This document shows positions 26,287 through 37,227 of a stretch of 57,914 nt of DNA, in pieces (positions within the stretch are counted from its first letter, which is position 1; each line of letters begins with the position of its first letter). Made by a program: the position numbers and the translations under genes. The stretch is from contig QBVH01000001.1 of the NCBI GenBank assembly GCA_003284445.1, positions 81,947 through 139,860 on the forward strand, written 5' to 3'. The DNA is from Prochlorococcus sp. AG-311-D23 (GTDB taxonomy: Bacteria; Cyanobacteriota; Cyanobacteriia; PCC-6307; Cyanobiaceae). The notes beneath the pieces were generated by a model. It was not told where the DNA came from. It did no database searches and saw only the letters and a program-made list of their open reading frames with translations.

Positions 26287-27375
26287 CTAATTTGAATCTT
26301 TTAAATAATTCAATATTCCCCTCGCGATAGCAAAAGACATCATATCCCTGTAACCTTTTTGTCGTAATAAATCAGCATCATACTTACCAGTAACAAATCC
26401 AATCTCTACTAAAGCTGCAGGCATTGATGTTTTTCTAATTACATAAAATCGTGATCTACGAACACCCCTATCAGGACTTTGCGGAGAAGCAATTAAAATT
26501 TGTTTTTGAATGTTTTTAGCTAAAGAATTACCTTTATAACCAGAGTAATAATAGGTCTCTAAGCCATTAACATCTTTTCGTTTTCCTCTCGTTGCATTTG
26601 CATGAATACTCACAAAAGCATCTGCTTTTGAATTATTAGCCTTGTCAACTCTTGGCTGTAGGTCTAATGTTCTCTCGTAATTCCGAGTTAAGATACTTTT
26701 AACGCCTTTATTTGTTAAAAATTCTGCAACACTATTTGACACTTCTAAAACAATATCAGTCTCTCTTAATCCATTTATTCCAACAGCACCAGGGTCTGAA
26801 CCACCATGTCCTGGATCTATAACAACTTTATACTTTCCATAGGGTAAATTTGGTAAAGAAGCAACATCTAAATCTTGAGGTTTTATTTTTTCATAAGTTC
26901 TTTTTATTGAGTTTCTTAAAATATTACCTTCTTCAATAGAACGAAAAGAATTACTTTCTAGACCAATAAGTTCCAACTCCCAGGTATTTGTTGATAGGCC
27001 AACTAATTGTAATTTTGAGGGTACTAATTGAACTGATGGAAGGAATTCAATAACAAGCCTTGTTTTACCCTTATAGGGTTTACCTAATCTGATTTCCTTA
27101 ACTGATCCATTACCTTTAATAGTTCTAGGTCGGCTTAATTCTCCAGGGAAATCAATCCAAACCCTCTCACCTTTATCAGTAGTTGAGGATTGATAAAAAG
27201 CATCTAATTTAGCCCCAGAGGAAGTTCTTAATCGAAGGCTACCGTTACTAGTTAAGGCCCAAGCAGCAAGAGCACTAGAAGATTTTAGAGGTAAAGGAGT
27301 AAACAGATTGGAACAAAAAACAAATCCCGCAAACAATCCTAGTTTTGACTTTAAAGATTTACCTTTAAACATCAA
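26287..27375 (-). CDS. N-acetylmuramoyl-L-alanine amidase (AMIN plus Amidase_3)
   Basis: The 362-residue protein has an N-terminal signal-like segment (MMFKGKSLKSKLGLFAGFVF), an AMIN-like beta domain (about 40-135) for peptidoglycan targeting, and an Amidase_3 zinc domain: KVVIDPGHGGSDPGAVG (His ligand), LRETDIVLEV (Glu ligand), SIHANA (second His) and ALVEIGFVTG (catalytic Glu). It cleaves the bond between MurNAc and the peptide stem in the periplasm, as AmiC does during cell separation. Its ATG overlaps the stop of the nitrilase-like gene by four bases, indicating coupled translation. Confidence 0.92.
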   Translation of the reverse strand: MMFKGKSLKSKLGLFAGFVFCSNLFTPLPLKSSSALAAWALTSNGSLRLRTSSGAKLDAFYQSSTTDKGERVWIDFPGELSRPRTIKGNGSVKEIRLGKPYKGKTRLVIEFLPSVQLVPSKLQLVGLSTNTWELELIGLESNSFRSIEEGNILRNSIKRTYEKIKPQDLDVASLPNLPYGKYKVVIDPGHGGSDPGAVGINGLRETDIVLEVSNSVAEFLTNKGVKSILTRNYERTLDLQPRVDKANNSKADAFVSIHANATRGKRKDVNGLETYYYSGYKGNSLAKNIQKQILIASPQSPDRGVRRSRFYVIRKTSMPAALVEIGFVTGKYDADLLRQKGYRDMMSFAIARGILNYLKDSN

Positions 27376-28196
27376 ATAAAAAGCTCTGTTTTTCGATGTT
27401 TCAGGCTGGGCATTTGTCCTCTAATTCTCTCAACTCTTTCTTTATCAGCAGGCGCTATTGCTGCCCCTTGAACAACCCCTGCATCTGCTAAAACTGTTCC
27501 CCATGGATCAATGACCATCGCATGTCCATGGCTTTGTCTTCTGCCATAGTGACGACCAGTTTGCGCTGGTGCAACAACATAAGCTGTGTTTTCAATAGCT
27601 CTTGCTTGCAACAAGACTTGCCAATGATCCTTTCCGGTAAAAGCAGTAAAAGCTGCTGGAATCATTAATAAATCTGCGCCTTTATTTACCAAGTCCCTAT
27701 AAAGTTCAGGGAATCTTACGTCGTAACAGATAGATAATCCAATTTTGCAAAGACCTGGCACATCAACAACTGGAGGGGACTCACTTCCTGAAACAATTGT
27801 TTCAGATTCTCTGTAAGTATTACCTTCAGGCAGATCAACGTCAAAAAGATGGATTTTGTCATATCTAGCTAGAGATTGACCGTCTTTACCAAACAACTCC
27901 GCTCTATTTAAAATTCTTATTCCATCGCCAGCTGGAACAGGGAAACCACCTCCAAGCAAAACCACTTGGTATCTCCTTGCCATTGTTACTAAAAAACTAT
28001 TGCATTTTTCAAAGATTGAAGATGCTATTTTTAATTTTTTCTGATCTTCACCCAAAAATGCAAAGTTTTCAGGAAGCCCCACAAGATCAGCCCCACGCCT
28101 TGCCGCTAACTCAATTTGTTCTTCAGCAGCATTGAGATTTGCGTCTATGTCTGAGGTACTGGTTAGCTGTAAGGCCGCAGCCAAAAAATCTGACAC
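27372..28196 (-). CDS. Nitrilase-superfamily amidohydrolase (Nit/deaminated-glutathione amidase-like)
   Basis: The 274-residue protein has the carbon-nitrogen hydrolase triad: E43 in VGLPENFAF, K114 in RYDKIHLFDVD and C157 in GLSICYDVRFPELYR. The DVDLPEG and ESETI segments resemble the Nit1 group, which repairs deaminated glutathione, so that is my best guess. It is cytoplasmic with no signal peptide. The frame starts with GTG at 28196. It is the second gene of the minus-strand run and overlaps the amidase gene downstream by four bases. Confidence 0.87.
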   Translation of the reverse strand: MSDFLAAALQLTSTSDIDANLNAAEEQIELAARRGADLVGLPENFAFLGEDQKKLKIASSIFEKCNSFLVTMARRYQVVLLGGGFPVPAGDGIRILNRAELFGKDGQSLARYDKIHLFDVDLPEGNTYRESETIVSGSESPPVVDVPGLCKIGLSICYDVRFPELYRDLVNKGADLLMIPAAFTAFTGKDHWQVLLQARAIENTAYVVAPAQTGRHYGRRQSHGHAMVIDPWGTVLADAGVVQGAAIAPADKERVERIRGQMPSLKHRKTELFI

Positions 28197-28226
28197 TGAG
28201 TTAAAAAAGAAAAATAATTTATAAAG

Positions 28227-28955
28227 TTAGTTTGAGCGAAGTACGCCCATCTCAATCTGTTTGGGAATAACAGAAAGGTTGTCCAAAGAAGCGCAACAAG
28301 CAAAATCATCATCATGATTACCTATTCCTGCAAGTCTTTGTCCATGACTTGCAATACGTAAACATCCTTCAACATCATTCTCCCAATTTTTCCATAGTGC
28401 TATGGAGGCCATCAATTCATCATTTAATATCTGAACCGATTGTAATTGATCCATTAAATGAGAGGCTAAAGCCCCAGCGGCCAAAGAATCTTCTAAAGAA
28501 TAGGAACCTTCCCAACCACTACCAACAATCCAAACTTCTTTGGGATTATCACTTTTCAATCTTTCAGCAATAGCTTTTCTATTTGGGAGTGCCATTGTAT
28601 ACAAACTTTTGGATTCTCTAACACGATGTAATGACCTTGTTCCATTGGTAGTACTCATAAAAACTCTTTTTCCTTTTACTCTCTCAGTTGAAACTCCTAA
28701 TGGAGAATTTCCCAAGTCAAAGCCATCTAATTTTTTTCCTCCTCTCTCTCCAACAAGTATTTTATCTTTAGAGGCAAAAGAATCTGCCTGATTTTTAAGT
28801 TCATCAACATCTGCAAACACCTGCACTGAATCAGCTCCATTCTCAAGAGCCCATGCAATGGTTGTTGTAGCTCGTAGAACATCAATCACCACTGATGATT
28901 CGGGAATAATTCCCTCAGGCACATCTGCCGCTGCATAAAAATAAGAAAGTTTCAT
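28227..28955 (-). CDS. comB: 2-phosphosulfolactate phosphatase family protein (ComB)
   Basis: The protein (242 aa from ATG 28953-28955) matches the ComB family: [49 protein letters not shown] and [18 protein letters not shown]. ComB dephosphorylates 2-phosphosulfolactate in methanogen coenzyme M synthesis. Homologues are widespread in cyanobacteria, which lack the rest of that pathway as far as I know, so its true substrate here is uncertain. An in-frame GTG at 28961 would add two residues. It is divergent from the UbiD-like gene with about 64 bases between. Confidence 0.88.
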   Translation of the reverse strand: MKLSYFYAAADVPEGIIPESSVVIDVLRATTTIAWALENGADSVQVFADVDELKNQADSFASKDKILVGERGGKKLDGFDLGNSPLGVSTERVKGKRVFMSTTNGTRSLHRVRESKSLYTMALPNRKAIAERLKSDNPKEVWIVGSGWEGSYSLEDSLAAGALASHLMDQLQSVQILNDELMASIALWKNWENDVEGCLRIASHGQRLAGIGNHDDDFACCASLDNLSVIPKQIEMGVLRSN

Positions 28956-29019
28956 TTCCACAAAGGCTGATAACTTGCGTCACAGTAACTAGATAAATAG
29001 GTTAATCGTGCAGACCGTC

Positions 29020-30585
29020 ATGAAATTATTTCGTCAAGAACCTCTTACACGGGACATTAGAGATTTTCTTAATCTTCTAGAAAAGAAAGGACAATTGAAG
29101 AGAATAAGCAGTCAAGTTGATAGTGACTTAGAAATTGCGGCCATAAGTGACCGAGTCCTTGGAATGGGAGGTCCTGCTCTACTTTTTGAAAATGTAAAAG
29201 GATCATCAATGCCTGTTGCAGTGAATTTGCTTGGGACAATGGAACGTGTGGTTTGGAGTATGGGTTTAAAGAAGCAAGAAGAATTGGAAGATTTAGGGAA
29301 GAAATTAGCTCTTCTGCAGCAACCACGGCCTCCGAAGGGATTTAAAGAAACCAAAGCTTTTGTTTCAGTTGCATGGGATCTACTTAAAGCACGTCCAGAT
29401 ATTGATCTCTTGCCACCATGCCATCAACAAATAATTGGTGAAAAAGACTTGGATCTAAATCATTTACCACTTTTGCGTCCCTGGCCAGAGGATGCTGGAG
29501 GTGCCATAACTTTAGGTCTGGTAATAACGAAAGATCCTGAAACAGGTGTCCCAAATGTTGGTGTTTACAGACTCCAAAGACAGTCTGCAAAGAGCATGAC
29601 AGTCCATTGGCTAAGTGTCAGAGGAGGTGCTGGACATCTTCGTAAAGCAGCTGCAATGAATAAGAAATTAGAAGTAGCTGTTGCTATTGGAGTTCATCCA
29701 CTTCTTGTCATGGCGGCAGCAACTCCTATTCCAGTGCAGCTAAGCGAGTGGCTTTTTGCAGGTTTGTACGCAGGAGAAGGTGTTCGATTAACAAAATGCA
29801 AAACTATTGATCTTCAGGTCCCTAGCCATAGTGAAATTGTTCTTGAAGGGTCTATATCTCCGGGAGAAGAGATGATGGATGGTCCTTTTGGAGACCATAT
29901 GGGGTTCTATGGGGGTGCTGAGTCGTCCCCTTTGGTTAGATTCCACTGTATGACTCAAAGGGAAAAACCAATATTCTTAACAACTTTTAGTGGTAGACCT
30001 CCCAAAGAAGAAGCAATGCTGGCCATTGCATTAAATCGAATTTACACACCAATTCTTAAGCAACAAATACCTGAAATTATTGATTTTTTCCTTCCGATGG
30101 AGGCCTTGAGTTACAAGTTGGCAGTCATATCAATTGACAAAGCATATCCAGGTCAAGCGAAAAGAGCTGCAATGGCGTTTTGGAGTGCTTTACCCCAATT
30201 TACTTATACAAAATTTGTCGTCGTCGTCGACTCCACCATTAACGTAAGAGATCCAAGACAAGTAGTTTGGGTCTTATCCAGCCAAGTTGACCCTCAAAGA
30301 GATTTATTTGTTTTAGAGAATACTCCCTTTGATACCCTCGACTTCGCCAGTGAGAATATAGGGTTAGGAGGAAGATTAGCCATTGATGCAACTACAAAAA
30401 TTGGTCCAGAGAAAAATCATGAGTGGGGAAAGCCACTAACAAGGCCAAAAGAACTTGAAGACAAAGTAGATGAGAGATGGGCAGAGTTAGGATTATCCGA
30501 GCTAGATAACAACCAACCAAGTCCAGAATTATTTGGATATGTTATCGATCAAATAATGCGTCAAAAACAAATAAACAATTCATAA
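29020..30585 (+). CDS. UbiD-family decarboxylase
   Basis: The protein (521 aa from ATG 29020) belongs to the prenylated-FMN UbiD family: NVGVYRLQRQSAKSMTVHWL near residue 175, SISPGEEMMDGPFGDHMGFYGG with the catalytic E-D region, and TTFSGRPPKEEA further on. In cyanobacteria it probably decarboxylates the 4-hydroxybenzoate-derived plastoquinone precursor, like UbiD in ubiquinone synthesis; this is inference. A GTG at 29008 would add four residues. A partner UbiX is not in the window. It is followed by aroA 53 bases later on the same strand. Confidence 0.88.
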   Translation: MKLFRQEPLTRDIRDFLNLLEKKGQLKRISSQVDSDLEIAAISDRVLGMGGPALLFENVKGSSMPVAVNLLGTMERVVWSMGLKKQEELEDLGKKLALLQQPRPPKGFKETKAFVSVAWDLLKARPDIDLLPPCHQQIIGEKDLDLNHLPLLRPWPEDAGGAITLGLVITKDPETGVPNVGVYRLQRQSAKSMTVHWLSVRGGAGHLRKAAAMNKKLEVAVAIGVHPLLVMAAATPIPVQLSEWLFAGLYAGEGVRLTKCKTIDLQVPSHSEIVLEGSISPGEEMMDGPFGDHMGFYGGAESSPLVRFHCMTQREKPIFLTTFSGRPPKEEAMLAIALNRIYTPILKQQIPEIIDFFLPMEALSYKLAVISIDKAYPGQAKRAAMAFWSALPQFTYTKFVVVVDSTINVRDPRQVVWVLSSQVDPQRDLFVLENTPFDTLDFASENIGLGGRLAIDATTKIGPEKNHEWGKPLTRPKELEDKVDERWAELGLSELDNNQPSPELFGYVIDQIMRQKQINNS

Positions 30586-30638
30586 ATCAGAAATAAAGCT
30601 TATCGATAAATAAAATATAAAAAATATATTGTTTTTCA

Positions 30639-31973
30639 TTGAAAGTCCCCACTAGAGAACTGTCTTTAAGAGACCTTCATAAAGGAGGGGAGCTCAGTGG
30701 GAAAGTGAGAGTACCCGGAGATAAATCAATATCACACCGAGCTCTACTGTTTGGGGCTATTGCTAAAGGGAAAACAATCATCAAAGGTCTTTTACCTGCT
30801 GAAGATCCATTAAGTACTGCTAAATGTCTGAGATCAATGGGCGTAAAGATTAGTCCTATAAAAAAAGGGAGCATCGTTGAAGTTAATGGCGTTGGATTAG
30901 ACGGTCTCCAAGAGCCTCAAGATATTTTGGATTGCGGAAATTCAGGAACAACTATGAGATTAATAATGGGATTATTAGCTGGTCAAGAAGACCATCATTT
31001 CATCCTTACAGGAGATGAATCACTTCGAAGCAGGCCAATGAAAAGAGTAGGGCAGCCGTTAAAAATGATGGGAGCTAAAGTTTCTGGTAGACGAGGCGGA
31101 GACTTTGCTCCTCTCTCTATTATCGGGAACAAATTAAGGGGTGCGGTAATTGGTACTCCAGTAGCAAGTGCTCAGATAAAATCTTCAATCTTACTAGCTG
31201 CTCTTAATGCAGAAGGCCCAACGACCGTTATTGAACCCGCCAGATCAAGAGATCATAGCGAGAGAATGTTAAAAGCCTTCGGAGCTAATCTAGAAGTTGG
31301 TGGTGAAATGGGTAGACATATAACTGTTTCCCCAGGTAATGATCTAAAGGGTCAATCAATTACTGTTCCGGGAGATATTAGTTCCGCTGCATTTTGGCTC
31401 ATTGCAGGCAGCATAATACCCGGATCAGAATTAGTGGTAGAAAATGTTGGTCTAAATCCAACAAGAACTGGAATACTTGATGTATTAGAAGCAATGGAAG
31501 CCAATATCAACGTGATAAACAAAAGAGACGTAGCCGGTGAACCTGTCGGAGATATTGAGGTTTTCTACAAAGAAAACTTAAAACCATTTAAAATTGATGG
31601 GGAGATAATGCCTAGGCTTATAGACGAAATACCTATTTTATCCGTAGGAGCATGTTTTTGTAATGGTATAAGTCAAATAAAAGGGGCAAGTGAATTGAGA
31701 GTTAAAGAAACCGATCGATTAGCTGTAATGGCCAGGCAATTAAAAAGAATGGGGGCCAAAGTAGATGAACATCAAGATGGTCTAACTATCTATGGAGGGA
31801 AAGGTTTAGAAGGATGCGAGCTTGATAGTGAAGATGATCACCGTATAGCAATGAGTTTAGCTATTGCATCAATAATGGCTAATTCTAATTCGACATTACG
31901 ACGTAGTGAGGCTGCAGCAATTTCATATCCTGATTTTTGGAGTGATCTTAGGAGGCTTCAACAAAAAAATTAG
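30639..31973 (+). CDS. aroA: 3-phosphoshikimate 1-carboxyvinyltransferase (EPSP synthase)
   Basis: The 444-residue enzyme transfers enolpyruvate to shikimate 3-phosphate in aromatic amino-acid synthesis. It shows [13 protein letters not shown] near the start, [52 protein letters not shown] and [10 protein letters not shown] in order. The conserved GDKSISHR lies at residue 24, and no ATG precedes it; the frame begins with TTG at 30639, which I accept. The next gene (MnmD-like) starts 11 bases after the stop, so the two are co-transcribed. Confidence 0.95.
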   Translation: MKVPTRELSLRDLHKGGELSGKVRVPGDKSISHRALLFGAIAKGKTIIKGLLPAEDPLSTAKCLRSMGVKISPIKKGSIVEVNGVGLDGLQEPQDILDCGNSGTTMRLIMGLLAGQEDHHFILTGDESLRSRPMKRVGQPLKMMGAKVSGRRGGDFAPLSIIGNKLRGAVIGTPVASAQIKSSILLAALNAEGPTTVIEPARSRDHSERMLKAFGANLEVGGEMGRHITVSPGNDLKGQSITVPGDISSAAFWLIAGSIIPGSELVVENVGLNPTRTGILDVLEAMEANINVINKRDVAGEPVGDIEVFYKENLKPFKIDGEIMPRLIDEIPILSVGACFCNGISQIKGASELRVKETDRLAVMARQLKRMGAKVDEHQDGLTIYGGKGLEGCELDSEDDHRIAMSLAIASIMANSNSTLRRSEAAAISYPDFWSDLRRLQQKN

Positions 31974-31984
31974 CTTTCTTCAAA

Positions 31985-32881
31985 TTGGATGATTTTAAAA
32001 AACACACGACAAAAGATGGCAGTTTAAGTCTATATAGCTTGAGCTATGAAGAGGGATTTCATGACAAGGACGGAGCACTCAGAGAATCAATCAATAAATA
32101 TCTATTACCAGCTCAATTAGAACAATTTTCTAACGCTGAAAAGATAGTTGTTTTAGATGTTTGCATGGGCTTAGGGTACAACACTGGATGTATTCTCGAA
32201 GAGTTACTTCAAAGCAATATAAAAATCGAATGGCATGGGCTTGAGATTGACAAAAAGCCTCTAAATATTGGCCTAAAAGAAAAGATATTTCAGGAAATTT
32301 GGTCTCCAAAAGTATTACATTTTTTTAATTCCCTAAACAAATCAGGCAAATGGACTGAAGGTTTTAACGAAGGAACTATTCACTGGGGAGATGCAAGGCA
32401 TAAAATATTCGAAATACAAGATTCTCTAAGGTTTGACTTAATTCTTCTTGATCCTTTTTCTCCACAAAAGTGTCCCGAGCTATGGAGTGAGGAGTTCATC
32501 TATTTATTAGCAGTAAGGCTTTCTAAGAAGGGCCGCTTGCTTACATATTCAACTGCTGCCTCAATTAGAGCAAGTTTAAAAAGAGCTGGTTTAAATATCT
32601 ATTCAATAGTTCCGTCAATCGATGATCAAAGCAAATGGAGTTCAGGGACAGTTGCTATGAAAAAACAATTTGAACAACAGATGATTGTAAAAAATTATCA
32701 GATTAAAGAGCTAAGCATCAAAGAAGTTGAACACCTTGCTACTCGTTCATCAATTCCTTACAGAGATCCAACAGGAGAAGGAAACTCTAAAGAAATTATT
32801 TCAAGAAGAGAAATAGAACAATCTAAAAGTCAATTAACAAAGACTTCAGCATGGAGAAAACGATGGAATACTGCGCGATAG
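31985..32881 (+). CDS. MnmC-like methyltransferase (MnmD type, no FAD domain)
   Basis: The 298-residue protein has only the methyltransferase half of MnmC: the YSLSYEEGFHDKDGALRES opening, VLDVCMGLGYNTG as the SAM-binding loop, and LILLDPFSPQKCPELWSEEF with the family's LDxFxPxxNPxLW-like pattern, here with Cys for Asn. Stand-alone versions (MnmD) methylate the 5-aminomethyl group of wobble U34 in certain tRNAs. An additional C-terminal part (about 215-298) is basic and may bind tRNA. The frame starts with TTG at 31985; the first ATG in the region is out of frame. Confidence 0.82.
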   Translation: MDDFKKHTTKDGSLSLYSLSYEEGFHDKDGALRESINKYLLPAQLEQFSNAEKIVVLDVCMGLGYNTGCILEELLQSNIKIEWHGLEIDKKPLNIGLKEKIFQEIWSPKVLHFFNSLNKSGKWTEGFNEGTIHWGDARHKIFEIQDSLRFDLILLDPFSPQKCPELWSEEFIYLLAVRLSKKGRLLTYSTAASIRASLKRAGLNIYSIVPSIDDQSKWSSGTVAMKKQFEQQMIVKNYQIKELSIKEVEHLATRSSIPYRDPTGEGNSKEIISRREIEQSKSQLTKTSAWRKRWNTAR

Positions 32882-32917
32882 CATTAAAGGACTTAGATTT
32901 CTTCAAAAACTACTCTA

Positions 32918-34258
32918 ATGCTTGCCATCGCAATCTTAGCGGCTGGAAAAGGTACGAGAATGAAAAGCAACCTACCTAAGGTCCTTCACCATTTAGCAGG
33001 GAAATCACTCATTGATAGAGTGTTGTCTTGTACTCAGCGCCTCAGGCCAAACCGTAGATTAATAGTCGTAGGGCATCAAGCCAACTTAGTAGAGGATTCT
33101 CTAAAAAATCAACAAGACTTAGAGTTTGTTCTTCAGCAACCTCAAAATGGAACTGGACATGCAATTCAGCAACTAAGTTCTAGATTAAAAGGATTTAAGG
33201 GAGAACTTTTAGTACTAAATGGGGATGTACCATTACTAAAAGAGGAAACCCTAAGTTCACTTTTAAAATTTCACAAAGAATCCAATGCGAGTGTAACTTT
33301 TTTATCTGCAACTCTAGACTCTCCAACAGGCTATGGGCGAGTATTAACAGATAAGTCAGGCCTAGTTAAAGAAATCATTGAAGAGCGAGATTGCACTGAT
33401 GAACTGCGAAAAAACAAGTTAATAAATGCTGGTATATATTGTTTTGATTGGCAACAATTATCAGATATTTTGAATTTGTTATCTAGCCAAAACAGTCAAA
33501 ATGAACTTTATCTAACAGATACTATAAGTTTACTTAAAAAAGCAATACATTTTGAGATAGATGATCCATTTGAGATCAAGGGGATTAATGATAGATATCA
33601 ACTATCTGAATGTGAAAACTACATCCAAGAAAAACTAAAAACCTATTGGATGAGCAAAGGTGTTTCATTCATTAATCCTGTTAGCTGTTCGATAAGTGAG
33701 GATTCAAACTTTGGAATAGACGTAATTATTGAACCACAAACTCATCTTCGTGGAAAATGCAATATTGGCAACGGATGTCATTTAGGACCCGGTAGTGTCA
33801 TAACAAATTCAACACTCTCGGAAAATGTTTTAGCCATTCATTCATTCATCAATGAAGCAACAATTGGAAATAATACATCAATTGGTCCTTTCGCTCACAT
33901 AAGGCCTGAATCAAATATTAGTAAAAATTCTAAGATAGGAAACTTTGTAGAAATAAAGAAAAGTTCTATTGGTGAAGGAACAAAAATCAATCATTTAAGC
34001 TATATAGGTGATTCAACTCTAGGAAAAAATATTAATATTGGAGCAGGGACAATTACAGCTAATTTTGACGGCAAAAATAAACACAGAACAATTATTGATG
34101 ATTACTCAAAAACTGGTGCAAATTCTGTACTGGTTGCACCCATCAATATTGGTTCAAATGTAACCATTGGTGCAGGCTCAACGATAAGTAAAGATATTCC
34201 AGACAAGACTTTAGTAGTTGAGAGATCAAAAGCAATTATAAGAACTAAGAATAATTAA
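32918..34258 (+). CDS. glmU: Bifunctional GlmU (UDP-GlcNAc pyrophosphorylase / GlcN-1-P acetyltransferase)
   Basis: The 446-residue protein has an N-terminal nucleotidyltransferase domain beginning [20 protein letters not shown] (residues 5-24), [12 protein letters not shown] and [10 protein letters not shown]-terminal left-handed beta-helix from about 255 carries hexapeptide repeats ([32 protein letters not shown]). It makes UDP-GlcNAc for peptidoglycan and lipid A. It lies 36 bases after the MnmD-like gene on the same strand and converges on murF, another cell-wall gene, with 14 bases between stops. Confidence 0.95.
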   Translation: MLAIAILAAGKGTRMKSNLPKVLHHLAGKSLIDRVLSCTQRLRPNRRLIVVGHQANLVEDSLKNQQDLEFVLQQPQNGTGHAIQQLSSRLKGFKGELLVLNGDVPLLKEETLSSLLKFHKESNASVTFLSATLDSPTGYGRVLTDKSGLVKEIIEERDCTDELRKNKLINAGIYCFDWQQLSDILNLLSSQNSQNELYLTDTISLLKKAIHFEIDDPFEIKGINDRYQLSECENYIQEKLKTYWMSKGVSFINPVSCSISEDSNFGIDVIIEPQTHLRGKCNIGNGCHLGPGSVITNSTLSENVLAIHSFINEATIGNNTSIGPFAHIRPESNISKNSKIGNFVEIKKSSIGEGTKINHLSYIGDSTLGKNINIGAGTITANFDGKNKHRTIIDDYSKTGANSVLVAPINIGSNVTIGAGSTISKDIPDKTLVVERSKAIIRTKNN

Positions 34259-34272
34259 CTATAACAACAAAT

Positions 34273-35670
34273 TTAATGATTTAAATAAGCTAAAACTTGT
34301 TCCAATTCCAACTTACGACTACCTTTGATCAAAATATTATCTCCAGGAGACAGCCATGTTAACAATGATATAGCAGCTTCTCTAGGTGTTCTTACTACAT
34401 CATGATTTGGTAATTCTTTAATTGTCTTTTTTATGATGTTATATTCATCCCCACAAGAGACAAAAACAATTCCAGTAAGACCTAGTTCAACGGCTCTTTG
34501 AAGAACTTTCTGATGAAGTGAAATACTCTCAGAGCCTAGCTCAAGCATCGTACCTAAAACTGCAAAATGTCTGCCAGGCTTACTTACCAATAACTCTAAA
34601 GAAGCAATCACAGATTCGGGAGATGAATTATAAGTCTCATCTAAAACTAAAAATTGTCCACAATCAACCAATCTATTTCTTCCCTTTGGCATATTTATAT
34701 TTAATGGATCAAGATTCTTTATTGATAGTCCTAATTCAGTCGCAACAGTCAATGCCATCAGAAAATTCATAGCATTATGTCTTCCTTCAAGTGGCAATTT
34801 AAATTTATTTCCCTGAAAAAACATGAGATTATTTTGCATATCAATTCGTGAAATATAATCTGGTTCACTATCTGTAAAAGCAAAATGCTCATCATTACGA
34901 CCTAACCAATCAAGTGAAAAGCCTTCTATCGCAACCCGAACAATACGTCCTGACCATTTCCCCGACAAAGCTTTCTCTAAGAGGTTTTCACCAAAAGGAA
35001 TAATCACAACGCCATCAGGTCTTAGGTTCGAGGTAATTTCCGACTTGGCTTTTGCAATATTTTCTCTACTACCAAGGATACCTATATGAGCTTGTCCTAC
35101 ATTTGTAATTACCGCAATATCTGGTTCGGCAACTCGAGAGAGACGTTCAATTTGACCGATGCCGCGCATACCCATTTCAAGAACAAATGCAGCATCTCTT
35201 TCAGACCCTCTAAGCAGAGTGCTTGGAACACCGACATCATTATTTTCATTTCCTATACTTGAAACAATTTCACCAAGAGGAGACAGTACTGAGCGAATCA
35301 ATTCTCTTGTAGTTGTTTTACCAACAGAACCAGTAACAGCCACTACTGGAAGATTTAAATTTCTTCGATGAAGCAATGCGATCTGTTGATAGGCGTATAG
35401 AGTATCTGGAACCAACCAGTAGGTAAAGTCAGCTGGTATCAGGCCATTAAATTGTTTAGAAACTATTGCTGCCTGTATACCAATATCAATAGCATTGTTT
35501 AAGTAATCATGGCCATCAAATGTATTGCCTACTAAAGGGACAAAGAAATCACCCTTTTCAATTGTTCTCGAATCAGTAGATATACGACCAATAGGTAAAT
35601 CATGATTTATTTCCTTTTGACTACATGGATTCCCCCATAGCCTAATTAAATCCTTAAAAGTAATATCCAT
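34273..35670 (-). CDS. murF: UDP-MurNAc-tripeptide-D-Ala-D-Ala ligase
   Basis: The 465-residue Mur ligase shows the N-terminal substrate domain with STDSRTIEKGDFFVPL, the ATP-binding loop VAVTGSVGKTTTREL, the central EMGMRGIGQIERL and AVITNVGQAHIGILG, and the C-terminal domain with DETYNSSPESV. It adds D-Ala-D-Ala to the UDP-MurNAc-tripeptide in the cytoplasm, completing the pentapeptide. ATG start. It is about 50 bases downstream of glgA on the same strand, though a shared transcript is not evident. Confidence 0.95.
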   Translation of the reverse strand: MDITFKDLIRLWGNPCSQKEINHDLPIGRISTDSRTIEKGDFFVPLVGNTFDGHDYLNNAIDIGIQAAIVSKQFNGLIPADFTYWLVPDTLYAYQQIALLHRRNLNLPVVAVTGSVGKTTTRELIRSVLSPLGEIVSSIGNENNDVGVPSTLLRGSERDAAFVLEMGMRGIGQIERLSRVAEPDIAVITNVGQAHIGILGSRENIAKAKSEITSNLRPDGVVIIPFGENLLEKALSGKWSGRIVRVAIEGFSLDWLGRNDEHFAFTDSEPDYISRIDMQNNLMFFQGNKFKLPLEGRHNAMNFLMALTVATELGLSIKNLDPLNINMPKGRNRLVDCGQFLVLDETYNSSPESVIASLELLVSKPGRHFAVLGTMLELGSESISLHQKVLQRAVELGLTGIVFVSCGDEYNIIKKTIKELPNHDVVRTPREAAISLLTWLSPGDNILIKGSRKLELEQVLAYLNH

Positions 35671-35723
35671 ACAAATATTTGAACAGAAATAAAGTAATCT
35701 AAATACACCAAAATCCTATAATT

Positions 35724-37178
35724 TTATTTTTTCTCTTTCCGCGAAGGATCTGCTTCTTGGCCGTAAGAAAACTTTTCAACCTCTGCTGCATCAGGAGAAG
35801 GCTCCTTGATTCCACAAACCTCTTTATACATTAATTCATATTCCTTCGCGGATCTATCCCAACTATATTTATTTAACATTGCTCTTACTTGTAATTCCTT
35901 CCAACTTTTTTGATGTCTATAAGCTTCCCAAGAACGAACTAACGCTGTATAAAAGTCAATTGGTTCATAACGATCAAAGCAAAATCCGGAACCTGTTTCA
36001 TTCATGGGGTTGTAAGGCTCTACTGTATCAACTAAACCGCCTACTTTTCTTACAATAGGAATAGAGCCATAACGCATAGCTAACAATTGACTTATTCCAC
36101 ATGGCTCAAAGCGACTAGGCATAAGGAATGCATCAGCTCCTCCATAAATGAGCCTAGACAATGCGTCATCATAAGTAAGAAAAACAGAAAAACGACCAGG
36201 ATACTCAATCGCAAGTTGCCATAAAGATGACTCTAGAGAGCGATCTCCTGTGCCAAGAACAACGATTTGAGAGTCAGTATAAGAAAGAACCCTATTAGCT
36301 ACTTGTAGTAAAAGATCAATACCTTTTTGATCAACAAGTCTACTTACCATACCCATTAGATATTTATCTGGATTAACCTCAAGTCCCATTCTCTCTTGAA
36401 GAACTCTTTTATTAATTGCTCTACCTGAAGTATTATCTGCACTAAATTTAGCTGGTAATGAATTATCTGTTGCTGGATTCCAGTCGTCTAGATCAACTCC
36501 ATTTAATATTCCACGTAATTTACCCGAAATATAATTCAAAAGTCCCTCTAATTTTTCTCCATATTCAGATGTTCGGATTTCCCTTGAATAGGTGGGAGAT
36601 ACTGCATTAACTCTATCGGCATACAACATTGCTGATGCCATGGTGTGATCACCATGCATATACCATGGGCACCAAGTTATTTGATCAAGTTTCCATCTCC
36701 ATGGGCCTTGATACTTAAGATTATGGATAGTAAATACCGTGCTGATTTCGGGGTCTTGATGCATCCATACTGGGATCATTCCAGTATGCCAATCATGACA
36801 ATGGAGGACTTGTGGCTTCCACGAGTTCCATGCAAATTCAGAAACTGCACTTGCAAAAAAAGTAAATCTCCAATCTTCGTCTTCTCCTCCATAAACGCTC
36901 TCAGAGTCAAAACAAGGATGTCCAACTAAATAAATTGGCAAACCATTTGAGGGATGCCTTGTTTCAAAAATAGCAAAATCAACGCCCATTGTATTGCCTC
37001 GAAAAATCGGCTCAGGAGCAATATCCATCAAGGTCCATAGTTTTCCATATCCAGGAATTATTAATCGAACGTCATGTCCAAGTTTTTTAAGAGCGGGAGG
37101 TAATGAACCAACAACATCACCCATACCTCCAACTTTTATCATTGGAGCGCATTCAGCAGCAGCAAAAAGTATTCGCAT
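35724..37178 (-). CDS. glgA: Glycogen synthase
   Basis: The 484-residue GT5 enzyme begins [22 protein letters not shown], with the ADP-glucose-binding KxGG motif, and later has [33 protein letters not shown] and [12 protein letters not shown]. It elongates alpha-1,4-glucan from ADP-glucose. The C-terminal tail after about residue 465 is charged and rich in Glu/Lys/Pro ([15 protein letters not shown]), an addition that is not part of the core fold. A hairpin terminator separates it from menB upstream. ATG start. Confidence 0.95.
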   Translation of the reverse strand: MRILFAAAECAPMIKVGGMGDVVGSLPPALKKLGHDVRLIIPGYGKLWTLMDIAPEPIFRGNTMGVDFAIFETRHPSNGLPIYLVGHPCFDSESVYGGEDEDWRFTFFASAVSEFAWNSWKPQVLHCHDWHTGMIPVWMHQDPEISTVFTIHNLKYQGPWRWKLDQITWCPWYMHGDHTMASAMLYADRVNAVSPTYSREIRTSEYGEKLEGLLNYISGKLRGILNGVDLDDWNPATDNSLPAKFSADNTSGRAINKRVLQERMGLEVNPDKYLMGMVSRLVDQKGIDLLLQVANRVLSYTDSQIVVLGTGDRSLESSLWQLAIEYPGRFSVFLTYDDALSRLIYGGADAFLMPSRFEPCGISQLLAMRYGSIPIVRKVGGLVDTVEPYNPMNETGSGFCFDRYEPIDFYTALVRSWEAYRHQKSWKELQVRAMLNKYSWDRSAKEYELMYKEVCGIKEPSPDAAEVEKFSYGQEADPSRKEKK

Positions 37179-37197
37179 TTAATTCATTAAACAGAAA

Positions 37198-37218
37198 GGT
37201 TTATCTTTCGGATAAACC
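37198..37218 (-). terminator. Probable terminator between menB and glgA
   Basis: On the minus strand GGTTTATC and GATAAACC form a perfect 8-base stem around CGAAA, followed by TTTCTGTTT. It starts 9 bases after the last base of menB and 20 bases before the glgA start, so it could end menB transcription or attenuate glgA. Confidence 0.6.
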
Positions 37219-37227
37219 AAATAAAAA

